This document shows positions 33,787-42,730 of a stretch of DNA of 64,000 nucleotides, piece after piece. How positions within the stretch are numbered: position 1 is the stretch's first letter; every line of letters begins with the position of its first letter. The notes under the pieces are model-generated. The model ran no database searches and was not told the origin of the DNA. It worked only from the letters and a program-made list of their open reading frames with translations. The stretch comes from Butyricicoccus pullicaecorum. GTDB taxonomy: Bacteria > Bacillota > Clostridia > Oscillospirales > Butyricicoccaceae. The stretch covers positions 6,124 through 70,123 of the forward strand of contig JAGZIN010000011.1 of NCBI GenBank assembly GCA_018366195.1, written 5' to 3'. The translations under genes were made by a program, and so were the position numbers.

Positions 33787-33814
33787 TTGACAAATGCCGA
33801 GAATATGATACAAT
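33787..33814 (+). promoter_or_regulatory. Promoter of alaS
   Basis: TTGACA (33787-33792) and TACAAT (33809-33814) are 16 bases apart, just before the T-box leader. Confidence 0.75.
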
Positions 33815-33825
33815 AGCTATGGAAT

Positions 33826-34066
33826 ATTGTATGTGTGCAATGAAGGACCGAGTGATGCCGAACAGCCGATAGAGAGAAGGGAATGGTGGAAGCCCTTTGG
33901 TCATGGCGGGTCACAGCTAGTCTGGAGCAATTTTGGGAAACCAAAACGTAGTTGCTGCGTTAAAGCAAGCCTGAGATGCCATAAATATTTTATGGAAAAC
34001 TAGGGTGGTACCGTGAAAGTATTGACAGCTTTCGCCCCTAAATTGGGGTGAAAGCTGTTTCTTTTT
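33826..34066 (+). ncRNA. T-box leader (alanine) upstream of alaS
   Basis: Stem I with AGAGAGAAGGGAATGGTGG distal elements is followed by TCACAGCTAGTC, in which GCT (Ala) is the likely specifier. The T-box core AACTAGGGTGGTACCGTG lies at 33998-34015 with a TGGT bulge for an ACCA tRNA end. The attenuator stem ACAGCTTTCGCCCC / GGGGTGAAAGCTGT with a T-run ends at 34066. Uncharged tRNA-Ala should induce alaS. Confidence 0.92.
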
Positions 34067-34105
34067 ATGCGGTTTGATTTTTTATTTTTTTGGAGGAATT
34101 TATTT

Positions 34106-36763
34106 ATGCAGTACAGAGGCTTAAATGAGCTTCGAGAGATGTATCTCTCATTTTTTGAGAGCAAGCAGCACTTGCGTCTGCCCAGCTTTTCGCTGATTCC
34201 GCAGAATGACGCTTCTCTTTTGCTGATCAATTCTGGTATGGCTCCAATGAAGCCTTTCTTTACCGGAGAGCAGGAGCCGCCGCGTCATCGTGTGACAACC
34301 TGCCAAAAATGTATTCGTACCGGTGATATTGAGAATGTTGGCAAGACAGCACGCCATGGCACGTATTTTGAAATGCTTGGAAACTTTTCCTTTGGCGATT
34401 ACTTCAAACGAGAAGCCATTCAATGGAGCTGGGAATTTTTGACCTCTCCAGAATGGGTTGGGATTGACCCAGACCGTCTCTATCCATCTATTTATGAAGA
34501 GGACGAGGAAGCATTCGAGATCTGGAACAAGGAAATGGGGATTCCGGAAGAACGCATTTTCCGTTTTGGAAAAGCAGATAATTTCTGGGAGCATGGCTCC
34601 GGTCCATGCGGTCCATGTTCTGAAATTTACTATGACCGCGGTGAGGAATATGGCTGCCATAAGCCGGGCTGTACGGTGGGTTGCGATTGTGACCGCTATA
34701 TGGAGGTTTGGAACAACGTATTTTCACAGTTTAATAACGATGGTCAGGGGCATTATACCGAACTCAAGCAGAAAAATATTGATACTGGCATGGGACTCGA
34801 GCGTCTCGCCTGCGTTGTGCAGGGGGTTGGCTCGCTGTTCGAGGTAGACACCGTGCGTAATATCATGAAGCATATTGAGCGCATTGCAAATGTCACCTAT
34901 CATCAGGACGAAAAAGCGGATATTTCTCTGCGTGTGATTACTGACCATATCCGTTCTACGGCAATGATGGTTTGTGACGGTGTCATTCCATCGAACGAAG
35001 GACGTGGTTATGTGCTGCGCCGCTTGCTGCGCCGTGCGGCTCGTCATGGAAAACTGCTGGGTATCAACCGTCCATTCTTAAACGAAGTACTGGATACTGT
35101 TATTGCGGAGAACAAGGGATATTATCCGGAGCTTGCACAGAAAAGTGACTATATTCATAAGGTGATCGAGATGGAGGAAGCACGCTTTGCTGCAACCATT
35201 GACAGCGGCTTGTCCATTTTGAATGAAATGGTGGAAGCAGTCAAGGCAGAGGGAAAAACCGAGCTTCCTGCTGGCGATACTTTCAAGCTGTATGACACCT
35301 ATGGGTTCCCCATTGACCTGACTCTGGAAATTTTGGAGGAGCAGGGACTCACCACCGACCGTGCAGGCTTTGATGCGCTGATGAATGAACAGCGTATCCG
35401 TGCACGCGAGGACCGCAAGAAAATGGGAGACCTTGGCTGGGCATCGGAAGACCTTGGTCTGGATAAGTCCATTAAGACCCGCTTTGATGGCTATTCTGCA
35501 TACGAGGAGCAGGCAACTGTGCTTGCAATCGTGGCAGGGGGAGAGGTCGCTGGTTCTGCACAGGCAGGAGATTCGGTCACTATTGTACTCGACCACACAC
35601 CGTTCTATGCAGAAATGGGCGGTCAGGTTGCGGATTATGGTACGCTCCGTGATGATAAAGGTATGTTGGTGCATATTTCCAATGTACAAAAGACCAAGGA
35701 CGGTAAGTTTATGCACATCGGTGTTGTAAAATCCGGTGTGGTGTCAGTCGATGATGTTGTTGTCGCTGCGATTGATACAGAACGCCGGCAGGCAATTGCG
35801 CGTTCCCATACAGCAACGCATTTGTTGCAGCAGGCACTGCGTATGGTTCTGGGTACCCATGTGGAACAGGCTGGTTCCTACACCGATGCCGACCATGTGC
35901 GTTTTGACTTTACGCATTTTGCAGCCGTCACGCCGCAGGAGATGATGCGGATTGAAGATATCGTCAATGAAGCAATCTTTGCAGCATATCCGGTCATTAC
36001 CGAGGAAATGCCGATTGATGAGGCGAAAAAGCGCGGCGCAATGGCTCTATTCGGTGAAAAATATGGTACTACGGTACGTGTGGTACAGGCTGGTGATTTC
36101 TCCATTGAACTGTGTGGTGGTACACATCTGACCAATACAGCGCAGGCAGGTCTGTTCAAAATCATCTCGGAAAGCTCGGTTGCGGCAGGTGTGCGCCGAA
36201 TCGAAGCTTTGACCGGTAAAGGTGTCCTCCAGTTCCTGCAAGAAAAGCAAGATGTGCTGACTGAAGCATCTAAGGCACTGAAAACAACACCCAATGATAT
36301 CCTGAATAAGGTGGAACAGCTTCAGGGTGAGGTACGTGAAGCCACAAAGCAGGTAGAAAAGCTGAGTGCCCAGATTGCAAGCATACAAATGACGGATTTA
36401 TTCAACCTGTCTCGTGATATCAAGGGTGTGAATGTCATTGCAGTAAAGCTGTCCGACGTGACCGCTGATATGATGCGTATGATGGGCGACCAAATCAAGG
36501 AACAGGAGCCGAAGACCATTGCCGTTCTGTCTACGGTATCCGATGGTAAGATTCAGTTCCTGTGCGTTTGCGGTAAGGAAGCGGTCAAGAGCGGTGCGCA
36601 TGCAGGTAAGATTGTGAAGGAAGTCGCAAAGATGTGTGGCGGCGGCGGCGGCGGCCGTCCGGATAATGCAACCGCTGGCGGCAAAGACCCGTCCAAGCTG
36701 GAGGAAGCATTGGAAGCAGTCAACAATATTGTGGACGCACAGCTTGGCGAATCAAAGAATTGA
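34106..36763 (+). CDS. alaS: Alanine--tRNA ligase
   Basis: The 885-residue enzyme has the class II catalytic core at the N-terminus (LREMYLSFFESKQHLRLPSFSL; RHGTYFEMLGNFSFGDYFK; GSGPCGPCSEIYYDRG), the editing domain (ARSHTATHLLQQALR and CGGTHLTNTAQAG with the metal His and Cys), a coiled coil and the C-Ala domain with a GGGGGGRPDNATAGGKD glycine run. ATG 34106 follows TGGAGG at nine bases. Expression is under the preceding T-box. Confidence 0.98.
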   Translation: MQYRGLNELREMYLSFFESKQHLRLPSFSLIPQNDASLLLINSGMAPMKPFFTGEQEPPRHRVTTCQKCIRTGDIENVGKTARHGTYFEMLGNFSFGDYFKREAIQWSWEFLTSPEWVGIDPDRLYPSIYEEDEEAFEIWNKEMGIPEERIFRFGKADNFWEHGSGPCGPCSEIYYDRGEEYGCHKPGCTVGCDCDRYMEVWNNVFSQFNNDGQGHYTELKQKNIDTGMGLERLACVVQGVGSLFEVDTVRNIMKHIERIANVTYHQDEKADISLRVITDHIRSTAMMVCDGVIPSNEGRGYVLRRLLRRAARHGKLLGINRPFLNEVLDTVIAENKGYYPELAQKSDYIHKVIEMEEARFAATIDSGLSILNEMVEAVKAEGKTELPAGDTFKLYDTYGFPIDLTLEILEEQGLTTDRAGFDALMNEQRIRAREDRKKMGDLGWASEDLGLDKSIKTRFDGYSAYEEQATVLAIVAGGEVAGSAQAGDSVTIVLDHTPFYAEMGGQVADYGTLRDDKGMLVHISNVQKTKDGKFMHIGVVKSGVVSVDDVVVAAIDTERRQAIARSHTATHLLQQALRMVLGTHVEQAGSYTDADHVRFDFTHFAAVTPQEMMRIEDIVNEAIFAAYPVITEEMPIDEAKKRGAMALFGEKYGTTVRVVQAGDFSIELCGGTHLTNTAQAGLFKIISESSVAAGVRRIEALTGKGVLQFLQEKQDVLTEASKALKTTPNDILNKVEQLQGEVREATKQVEKLSAQIASIQMTDLFNLSRDIKGVNVIAVKLSDVTADMMRMMGDQIKEQEPKTIAVLSTVSDGKIQFLCVCGKEAVKSGAHAGKIVKEVAKMCGGGGGGRPDNATAGGKDPSKLEEALEAVNNIVDAQLGESKN

Positions 36764-36779
36764 ATGGAGGGCATTCGAT

Positions 36780-37118
36780 ATGCAGGATTGTTTGTTCTGT
36801 AAAATCGCAGGCGGAGAAATTCCGTCGAAAAAGGTGTACGAAGATGATGTATGTTATGCCTTTTATGATATCGACCCACAGGCACCAACCCATTTTTTGG
36901 TGATTCCCAAACAGCATATCGCATCTGTTTCGGAGGTGACAGCAGAAAACGCAACGATTGTTGGTCACATTTTCTCTGTGATTGCCAAGCTCAGCAAGGA
37001 ATTGGGGTTGGAAAGCTATCGCGTGGTATCCAACATCGGAGAACAGGCGGGACAGTCCGTGTTCCATTTGCATTTTCATGTGCTGTCAGGTCGCGATATG
37101 ACTTGGCCGCCGGGCTGA
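36780..37118 (+). CDS. HIT-family nucleotide-binding protein (HinT type)
   Basis: The 112-residue protein is a histidine-triad hydrolase of purine nucleoside phosphoramidates and aminoacyl-adenylates. It starts CLFCKIAGGEIPSKKVYEDD and has the triad in QSVFHLHFHVLSGR near the C-terminus. AlaS lies 16 bases upstream; HIT proteins clear aminoacyl-AMP, so the adjacency is functionally sensible. GGAGGG precedes the ATG. Confidence 0.95.
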   Translation: MQDCLFCKIAGGEIPSKKVYEDDVCYAFYDIDPQAPTHFLVIPKQHIASVSEVTAENATIVGHIFSVIAKLSKELGLESYRVVSNIGEQAGQSVFHLHFHVLSGRDMTWPPG

Positions 37119-37133
37119 TGACAGGAGATTTTG

Positions 37134-37164
37134 AAAAGTGGCGAACAGAAATTCGCCACTTTTT
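37134..37164 (+). terminator. Terminator after the HIT gene
   Basis: AAAAGTGGCGAA and TTCGCCACTTTTT pair over 12 bp around a six-base loop. Confidence 0.88.
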
Positions 37165-37187
37165 CCTATTAAAGGGGAGTTGGGGAG

Positions 37188-39449
37188 ATGCGTCGTTTTC
37201 TGTTTTCATTTGCGTTGTTGTTTGCAGCAGGACTCTTGGGGGTATTGCGCAATCCAGCAAGTGCAGAGTTTTTACTGCTTCATGCGCCAACCTGTATCTG
37301 GCTCGCGGCATTCGCGATTCTGATTGCACATTCGTTTCAAAAACCGTTGGCTGCGTGTATGATTGCAGGACTTGCAGCGGGGATTTTGTATACAGCCGGA
37401 TATCAACAGCTTTTGGTTCAGCCTATCCATCGGTTGTCCGGAGAAACCATGATGATTTCTGCTAAGGTTCGTTCCTATCCCGATGTATATGAAAATAACC
37501 AGCGTGTTGAGGTATCCATTCCGAAAAACGTGCTAAATGGCTTTTATCCCAAGTCAAATTTTTCTGCAATTGGATATTTGCCACTGACAGAGGAGCCGTT
37601 AAAGCCCGGGGATACCTTAGAAGCATTGGTTTCTTTCTATGAACCAGATGTGCGGCAGGGCTTTGACCGTCAGCGCTATCAGATGGCAAATGGAAACTGG
37701 ATTTCCTTTTCTATTCTGAAGAATCGGGAGACAAAAGAGCCTGCGCACTTTACTGTAACACATGCGGCAGAGGTTCCTTGGTATGCGTTGCCGCAAAGCT
37801 GGAGCCGAACACTGGGGGAACGCATCTTACAGCAATTCCCAGAACGGGAAGGTGGATTTTTATATTCTTTATTGCTGGGAAATCGAAGTGCACTCGATGC
37901 ACTTGATGCACAGAATCTACAAAAGGCGGGACTGAGCCATATCATCGCTGTTTCAGGTATGCACCTGATGTTTCTCATTGGACTCATGCAAAGACTGTTC
38001 AGCCGACGGATTGGGACGGTGCTTTCCTTCGCTGCCATTGTTCTGTTTATCCCCATGGCAGGAGGCTCGCCTTCCATTCTTCGTGCAGGAATTATGGCAG
38101 CACTTTCTGGTTTTGCATTTTTGATGGAACGGGAGAGCGATGCACAGACGTCCCTTGGTGTGTCCTTGTTGGTTTTGCTGGCTCTCAATCCCTATTCCAT
38201 TTTTCACCTGAGTTTGCAATTATCTTTTCTATCCACTTTTGGTATTTTACGCTATGCCGGCTGGCTGGAGGATAAACTATTCCATCGCATTTACGCCAAA
38301 ACCAAAAACCGCATTGGGAAAAAGCTGAGTCATGTGGTTGGCGCATCACTGGGCTGTTCCCTATGTGCCATGTTTTTTACCGCACCCATTCTCATTTCAA
38401 CCTTTGGTTATATTACGCTGCTATCTATTCCGGCAAATATTATCACATTGGGTGTCATCAGCCTGACCTTCAGTTTGGGTGTCTTTTTCTGTCTGCTTCC
38501 AATCCATATTCCATACTTGACCACGGTGTTGACTGCTTTGAGCGATTTTATTTTAGATACTGCACAAAAACTTGGAAAGCTGCATTGGGGAATCTTGTAT
38601 TGGGAGGAAATGAGCGGAAAAATTGCGATTCTTGCAGTGCTCGCGCTGATTATTCTGCTGCTCATGCAAATCAAACCACGTTTTACGGTTCCCCTTTGTC
38701 TTTGTGTTCTGGTCGGAGCAGCAGGCTATGCACATGTTCAGCATTGCAGCACAACACGCGTCACACTGCATGATGTTGGGGAAGGGCAAATGATTTCTGT
38801 TGCAGATGGATATGATACCTTTTCTTTGATTGATTGTGGCAGTGCGTTCAACCGTGATGGCACAATTTTGCTGCAAGAAACGATGAATTGGTATGGATTT
38901 CGTCAAATTGATACCATGATTCTGACTGCGGTGGATAAGGCACATGCACGCAGCGCGGCACAGGTTTTGGAAACCATTCCGGTTGGACGTTTGATTATTC
39001 CCAATCATCTCAAAGAAAATGATACGCTATTGGCAGTTCAGCAGGCAGCTGACAGACATCAGGTTCCCATCACCGTTTGGGAAACTGCCGGAATTTCTCC
39101 CGTTTCCATTTCTGGCATTGCGTCTGCCCAACTGGCTGGCGGTATCGACCGAAAACTGGGCGTACATTTGCAGGATCACGGGCTAGATGTGTGGATTTTA
39201 CACAGCATGACACAAAATATGCTGGCAGCGCTGCTTTCACAATCACAGCTTTCTGCAAAGGAAGTTATTTTGGCAAATCAGTTCCAGAAGCAGAATCTTT
39301 TGGAAGATGCGCTCACTATTTTAAGAGCAGAAAAGATTCTGTTATCCTCCGGATATTCGTCTGCTCGAACATTGTTTGGTGTTCCTGTTGTTTCGACGAA
39401 AGATGCAGGAGATATCGTCTGGAAAATTTTACATACAGAAGAAAGGTGA
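37188..39449 (+). CDS. comEC: ComEC/Rec2 DNA-uptake channel protein with degenerate C-terminal domain
   Basis: ComEC forms the inner-membrane channel for single-stranded DNA in transformation. The 753-residue protein has N-terminal helices, an OB-like DUF4131 region (residues 80 to 190), and the competence domain with GLSHIIAVSGMHLMFLIGL, GGSPSILRAGIMAAL and LSLQLSFLSTFGI. The C-terminal metallo-beta-lactamase-like domain starts HDVGEGQMISVADG...LIDCGS near residue 530, but the metal motif expected as TH.D.DH reads LTAVDKAHARSA, so nuclease activity is doubtful. An AGGGGAG lies before ATG 37188. holA follows at once, the usual clostridial order. Confidence 0.92.
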   Translation: MRRFLFSFALLFAAGLLGVLRNPASAEFLLLHAPTCIWLAAFAILIAHSFQKPLAACMIAGLAAGILYTAGYQQLLVQPIHRLSGETMMISAKVRSYPDVYENNQRVEVSIPKNVLNGFYPKSNFSAIGYLPLTEEPLKPGDTLEALVSFYEPDVRQGFDRQRYQMANGNWISFSILKNRETKEPAHFTVTHAAEVPWYALPQSWSRTLGERILQQFPEREGGFLYSLLLGNRSALDALDAQNLQKAGLSHIIAVSGMHLMFLIGLMQRLFSRRIGTVLSFAAIVLFIPMAGGSPSILRAGIMAALSGFAFLMERESDAQTSLGVSLLVLLALNPYSIFHLSLQLSFLSTFGILRYAGWLEDKLFHRIYAKTKNRIGKKLSHVVGASLGCSLCAMFFTAPILISTFGYITLLSIPANIITLGVISLTFSLGVFFCLLPIHIPYLTTVLTALSDFILDTAQKLGKLHWGILYWEEMSGKIAILAVLALIILLLMQIKPRFTVPLCLCVLVGAAGYAHVQHCSTTRVTLHDVGEGQMISVADGYDTFSLIDCGSAFNRDGTILLQETMNWYGFRQIDTMILTAVDKAHARSAAQVLETIPVGRLIIPNHLKENDTLLAVQQAADRHQVPITVWETAGISPVSISGIASAQLAGGIDRKLGVHLQDHGLDVWILHSMTQNMLAALLSQSQLSAKEVILANQFQKQNLLEDALTILRAEKILLSSGYSSARTLFGVPVVSTKDAGDIVWKILHTEER

Positions 39450-39453
39450 TGGT

Positions 39454-40515
39454 ATGGCAAAAAAGAAAGAGGAAGAAAATGGATTTTCGAAATTGAAGCA
39501 GGCGCTCAAGACAGGAGAATTGGAAAAGCTTTATTTATTTTGGGGGGAAGAAGGCTATCTAGGTCAGCACTATTTGAACGCCTGTAAGGACATGATTGCA
39601 GGGGAGGGGACATTTGCAGAGTTTAATCTGTTTGAATTTGATGGAAAGTCTCTGACACCGGATTTGCTGCAGGACGCAGTGGAGAGCTATCCGGCAATGG
39701 CGGAGCGTAAGCTGGTCATTGTACATGATTTTGACCTTTATAAGATGCCCGCAGCCTTTTCTGACATGATGCCCGAACTTCTGCGTGATTTACCAGACTA
39801 TATCTGTTTGATTTTTCATTATGATACCATGGAGTATAAACCGGACAAGCGGCTAAAGATTCATAAAATACTGGCAGAATATGCAAACGTGGTGGAGTTT
39901 GCCTTTTTAGAGGAACGACAGCTTGTCGATTGGATTCGCCGCCGTTTCCGTGCACTCGAATGCAGCATTACAGATGATACCGCGCGATATATGATTTTTT
40001 TGTGTGGTTGCTCCATGGTTAACTTAATTACAGAGATTGAAAAGGCTGCTGCATTTTGTACAACTGGAGAAATCAAGCGCTATCATATTGATACTGTATG
40101 CTCTCGTGTGATAGACGCGGTTGTTTTTGACTTGAGCGATGCCATTACCGAGCGTCGCTTCGACCGCGCGATTGCGCTGGTGGACGAACTGTTGGCACAA
40201 AAGAATACAGAGGTTGCGATTTTTTCTACCATTGCACGCCATATTGAGCGACTCTATGCCGCAAAATTACATGAGCAGGCGAGGGGGGAGGAAAAGCAGC
40301 TGCTTGCTCTTTTGGGTACCGGTTCTCCTTATTATGCCAAGCGGATTCGTGCAGCGGCACAAAGACTGCCGATGTCATGGCTGCGCGATGCAGTGGTTTT
40401 ATGCGGTGAAACAGATATTGCCTTAAAAAGCACTGCCGGAGACCGGAAAAAGCAAATTGAGCTGACCTTGTTAGAAATGGCAGCCGGATTGGAGCATACA
40501 CATGATTCAGATTAA
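39454..40515 (+). CDS. holA: DNA polymerase III subunit delta
   Basis: HolA opens the beta clamp in the clamp loader. The 353-residue protein begins with a charged MAKKKEEE stretch and then the delta fold (LYLFWGEEGYLGQHYLNACKD; AMAERKLVIVHDFDL; YICLIFHYDTMEYK), and a helical C-terminal collar domain. ATG 39454 follows GAAAGGTGATGG, four bases after the comEC stop. Its end overlaps rnmV by 14 bases. Confidence 0.92.
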   Translation: MAKKKEEENGFSKLKQALKTGELEKLYLFWGEEGYLGQHYLNACKDMIAGEGTFAEFNLFEFDGKSLTPDLLQDAVESYPAMAERKLVIVHDFDLYKMPAAFSDMMPELLRDLPDYICLIFHYDTMEYKPDKRLKIHKILAEYANVVEFAFLEERQLVDWIRRRFRALECSITDDTARYMIFLCGCSMVNLITEIEKAAAFCTTGEIKRYHIDTVCSRVIDAVVFDLSDAITERRFDRAIALVDELLAQKNTEVAIFSTIARHIERLYAAKLHEQARGEEKQLLALLGTGSPYYAKRIRAAAQRLPMSWLRDAVVLCGETDIALKSTAGDRKKQIELTLLEMAAGLEHTHDSD

Positions 40516-41161
40516 AGAGGTCATTATTGTAGAGGGACGCTACGATGTCAATACAGTCAAACAGGTTTTTGATACCATCGTGCTGGAGACAGGTGGGTTT
40601 CGTATTTTTTCGGACAAGGAGCGCTTGAAAATGTTCCGGAAAATGGCAGAAGAACGTGGACTTCTGATTTTGACAGACAGTGATGGCGCTGGTTTGGTCA
40701 TTCGAAATTATCTCAAAAGTACCATTCCTTCAAATTTGATAAAGCATGCCTATATTCCCGAAATCATGGGCAAAGAGTCCCGCAAACGCACCGCGTCGAA
40801 AGAGGGGAAATTGGGTGTCGAGGGCATGAAGCCAGATATTTTATGTCAGGTACTGCAACGGGCAGGTGCAACCATTTTAGAAGGGGAAGGAGAATCCCAT
40901 AGCCGTGGAAATAGGATTTCAAAAGCAGACCTGTATACATTAGGGCTTTCTGGCTGTCAGGGAAGTGAGCAGCTGCGTGCAAAGCTGCTCAAGGAATTAG
41001 AGCTTCCGTCCTATTTGTCTGCCAATGCACTGCTGGAATATCTCAATACTGTGTCCAGTTTGGAGGAAATGACGGAACTTGTAGAAAAATTACAAAAAAA
41101 TGAAAGGCAAGAAAAAATATCTGTCGATATTGCCTTGACAAATCAAAATAATGTAGTATAA
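40502..41161 (+). CDS. rnmV: Ribonuclease M5 (5S rRNA maturation)
   Basis: RNase M5 trims the ends of 5S rRNA precursors. The 219-residue protein has an N-terminal Toprim domain with the catalytic Glu in VIIVEGRYDVNTVKQVF and the DxD in LLILTDSDGAGLVIRNYL, followed by a HAYIPEIMGKESRK segment and a DUF4093 C-terminal domain. It is longer than B. subtilis RnmV (about 186 residues), with a Glu/Lys-rich tail. It overlaps holA by 14 bases. Confidence 0.92.
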   Translation: MIQIKEVIIVEGRYDVNTVKQVFDTIVLETGGFRIFSDKERLKMFRKMAEERGLLILTDSDGAGLVIRNYLKSTIPSNLIKHAYIPEIMGKESRKRTASKEGKLGVEGMKPDILCQVLQRAGATILEGEGESHSRGNRISKADLYTLGLSGCQGSEQLRAKLLKELELPSYLSANALLEYLNTVSSLEEMTELVEKLQKNERQEKISVDIALTNQNNVV

Positions 41162-41183
41162 TGAAAGTATAAATTAAAGATCG

Positions 41184-41312
41184 TTCTGTTTCAGGGCGGA
41201 GTGAAAGTCTCCACCGGCAGTGGATTGATTTCAAAATCAACAAGTCTGCGCGCGTAAGCATGATGGGTGCAAATCCCAACCGACGGTTATAGTCCGGATG
41301 AAAGAAACAGGT
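41184..41312 (+). ncRNA. FMN riboswitch (RFN element) upstream of ribU
   Basis: The conserved RFN fold is plain: outer stem CTGTTTC (41186) with GAAACAG (41310), then TCAGGGCGGAGTGAAAGTCTCC, ACCGGCAGTGG, GATGGGTGCAAATCCC, ACCGACGG and TATAGTCCGGATGAAAG. FMN binding should favour the terminator at 41354-41384 and shut off ribU. Confidence 0.97.
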
Positions 41313-41353
41313 GACATAGCAATGCTTCGAGCTTTTCTATGCCTACTTATGTT

Positions 41354-41384
41354 GCCCTAAGGAAATTTTCCTTAGGGCTTTTTC
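41354..41384 (+). terminator. Riboswitch-controlled attenuator
   Basis: GCCCTAAGGAAA and TTTCCTTAGGGC form a 12-bp stem followed by TTTTT, 30 bases before the ribU start. Confidence 0.88.
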
Positions 41385-41417
41385 TCTAACAGGACGGCAA
41401 GAAAAGGAGTATTTCTT

Positions 41418-42035
41418 ATGACAAAAACGATGAAACTAACCTATGTTGCTGTTTTTTCAGCGATTGCCACAGTACTCATGTACTTCGAATTTCCAATTCC
41501 ATTGATGCCGCCATTCTTAAAAATTGATGTAAGCGGTGCAGTGATTTTGATTGGTGCATTTATTTTTGGCATTGGACCTGCGATTACGATGGCAGCAATC
41601 AAAGATTTAATTCATGTAACCCAAACCCAGACGGCAGGCTCTGGAGAGCTTCAGGATTTCATTTTAACCTGCACATTGATTATCCTCGCAGTATCCATTT
41701 ACAGACTGCATCGCTCCAAAAAGGGTGCACTGATTGGCTGTGCGGTTGGCAGCGTCGCAATGTCTATTATGGCAATGATTACCAATAAACTCATTATTTT
41801 GCCATTTTATGTCAAAGGTATGGGTATGAATCTGGATATGATTTTTGATATGTGCAAAGCTGCAAATCCAGCTGTTGATGGCATGTCTGCGTATTTATTC
41901 CTTGCAGTATTTCCATTTACAATGATTAAGGGAATTATATTAACAACAATTACCATGCTGGTATATAAGCGTCTGCGGAGCTTTATTGAAGAAAAACATC
42001 TACATGCACATAATAATATGGCATCATCGGTGTAA
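41418..42035 (+). CDS. ribU: Riboflavin ECF transporter substrate-binding subunit
   Basis: RibU is the S component that captures riboflavin for an energy-coupling-factor transporter. The 205-residue protein has six hydrophobic helices, the N-terminal LTYVAVFSAIATVLMYFEFPIP and FLKIDVSGAVILIGAFIFG family segment, and a conserved ITMAAIKDLIHV. The shared ECF ATPase and EcfT genes are not in the window. An AAAGGAG is placed before the ATG. Control by the FMN riboswitch directly upstream confirms the substrate. Confidence 0.95.
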   Translation: MTKTMKLTYVAVFSAIATVLMYFEFPIPLMPPFLKIDVSGAVILIGAFIFGIGPAITMAAIKDLIHVTQTQTAGSGELQDFILTCTLIILAVSIYRLHRSKKGALIGCAVGSVAMSIMAMITNKLIILPFYVKGMGMNLDMIFDMCKAANPAVDGMSAYLFLAVFPFTMIKGIILTTITMLVYKRLRSFIEEKHLHAHNNMASSV

Positions 42036-42040
42036 AACGT

Positions 42041-42077
42041 ACAGTGCTGAACGAACAAGTTCAGCACTGTTTTTTTA
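42041..42077. terminator. Terminator after ribU
   Basis: ACAGTGCTGAAC and GTTCAGCACTGT form a 12-bp stem with a six-base loop and run into eight Ts. Confidence 0.92.
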
Positions 42078-42112
42078 TAAATTTGTTGTGCTCATCGGAG
42101 AGGCACTCCTCT

Positions 42113-42142
42113 AAACTATACAAAATCTTTATTTTGTATAGT
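42113..42142. repeat. Perfect 13-bp inverted repeat downstream of folA
   Basis: AACTATACAAAAT and ATTTTGTATAGTT pair perfectly around CTTT. A second hairpin GGGGGCA-ATTC-TGCCCCC lies at 42160-42178. Both follow the folA stop on the minus strand and could end that transcript, but neither has a proper T-run. Their function is open. Confidence 0.5.
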
Positions 42143-42202
42143 TAGTAATCTAAGAATTTCGGGGGCAATTCTGCCCCCTATCTTCAATCAGCTGCCCCTT
42201 TA

Positions 42203-42712
42203 TCAAGATTTTTCGAAAACAATAAATTGATATGAAATTCCTTGCGAATCGGTAAAAATCTCACTGGCATCGGTTTGTTTCCAAATTTCTGATGCGGTCT
42301 GTGTGGTAACCCCATCGACACAGAAAAAAGTATCTGCCGATTCAAATGTCGTGAAAATTCTGGTCAGATAGATACGTTCTAGCAATGGTTCAAATTGCTG
42401 GTACACCGATGCACCGCCGATAATAAACACTTCACCATCATTTTGTACTGCTGAAATCACTTGGTCGATGCTATGAAAAATTTCAGCACCTTCGCAGGAA
42501 AATTCGGCATGATGTGTTAAAATCAAATTACGCCGATTTGGCAGCGGACGTTTCCCCGGAAATGTCTCCAAGGTTTTTCGACCTAAAACAACGGTATGCC
42601 CTGATGTAATTTTCTTAAAATGCTTCAAATCCTCTGAGATGGGATAAATAAGCTGTCCATTCAGACCAATGGCACCATTCAAATCTGTTGCCACAACTGC
42701 AGAAAAATTCAT
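42203..42712 (-). CDS. folA: Dihydrofolate reductase
   Basis: FolA reduces dihydrofolate with NADPH, regenerating the cofactor consumed by ThyA, whose gene lies 18 bases upstream in the same operon. The 169-residue protein begins MNFSAVVATDLNGAIGLNGQLIYPISEDLKHFKK, with the catalytic acid Asp of SEDLKHFK, then TVVLGRKTLETFPGKRPLP and a NADPH-binding VFIIGGASVYQQF. The usual LPW after the first loop reads LIYP, so the conserved Trp near the active site is absent. AAAGGAGG precedes the ATG. Confidence 0.93.
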   Translation of the reverse strand: MNFSAVVATDLNGAIGLNGQLIYPISEDLKHFKKITSGHTVVLGRKTLETFPGKRPLPNRRNLILTHHAEFSCEGAEIFHSIDQVISAVQNDGEVFIIGGASVYQQFEPLLERIYLTRIFTTFESADTFFCVDGVTTQTASEIWKQTDASEIFTDSQGISYQFIVFEKS

Positions 42713-42730
42713 ACAGCCTCCTCCTTTTTG

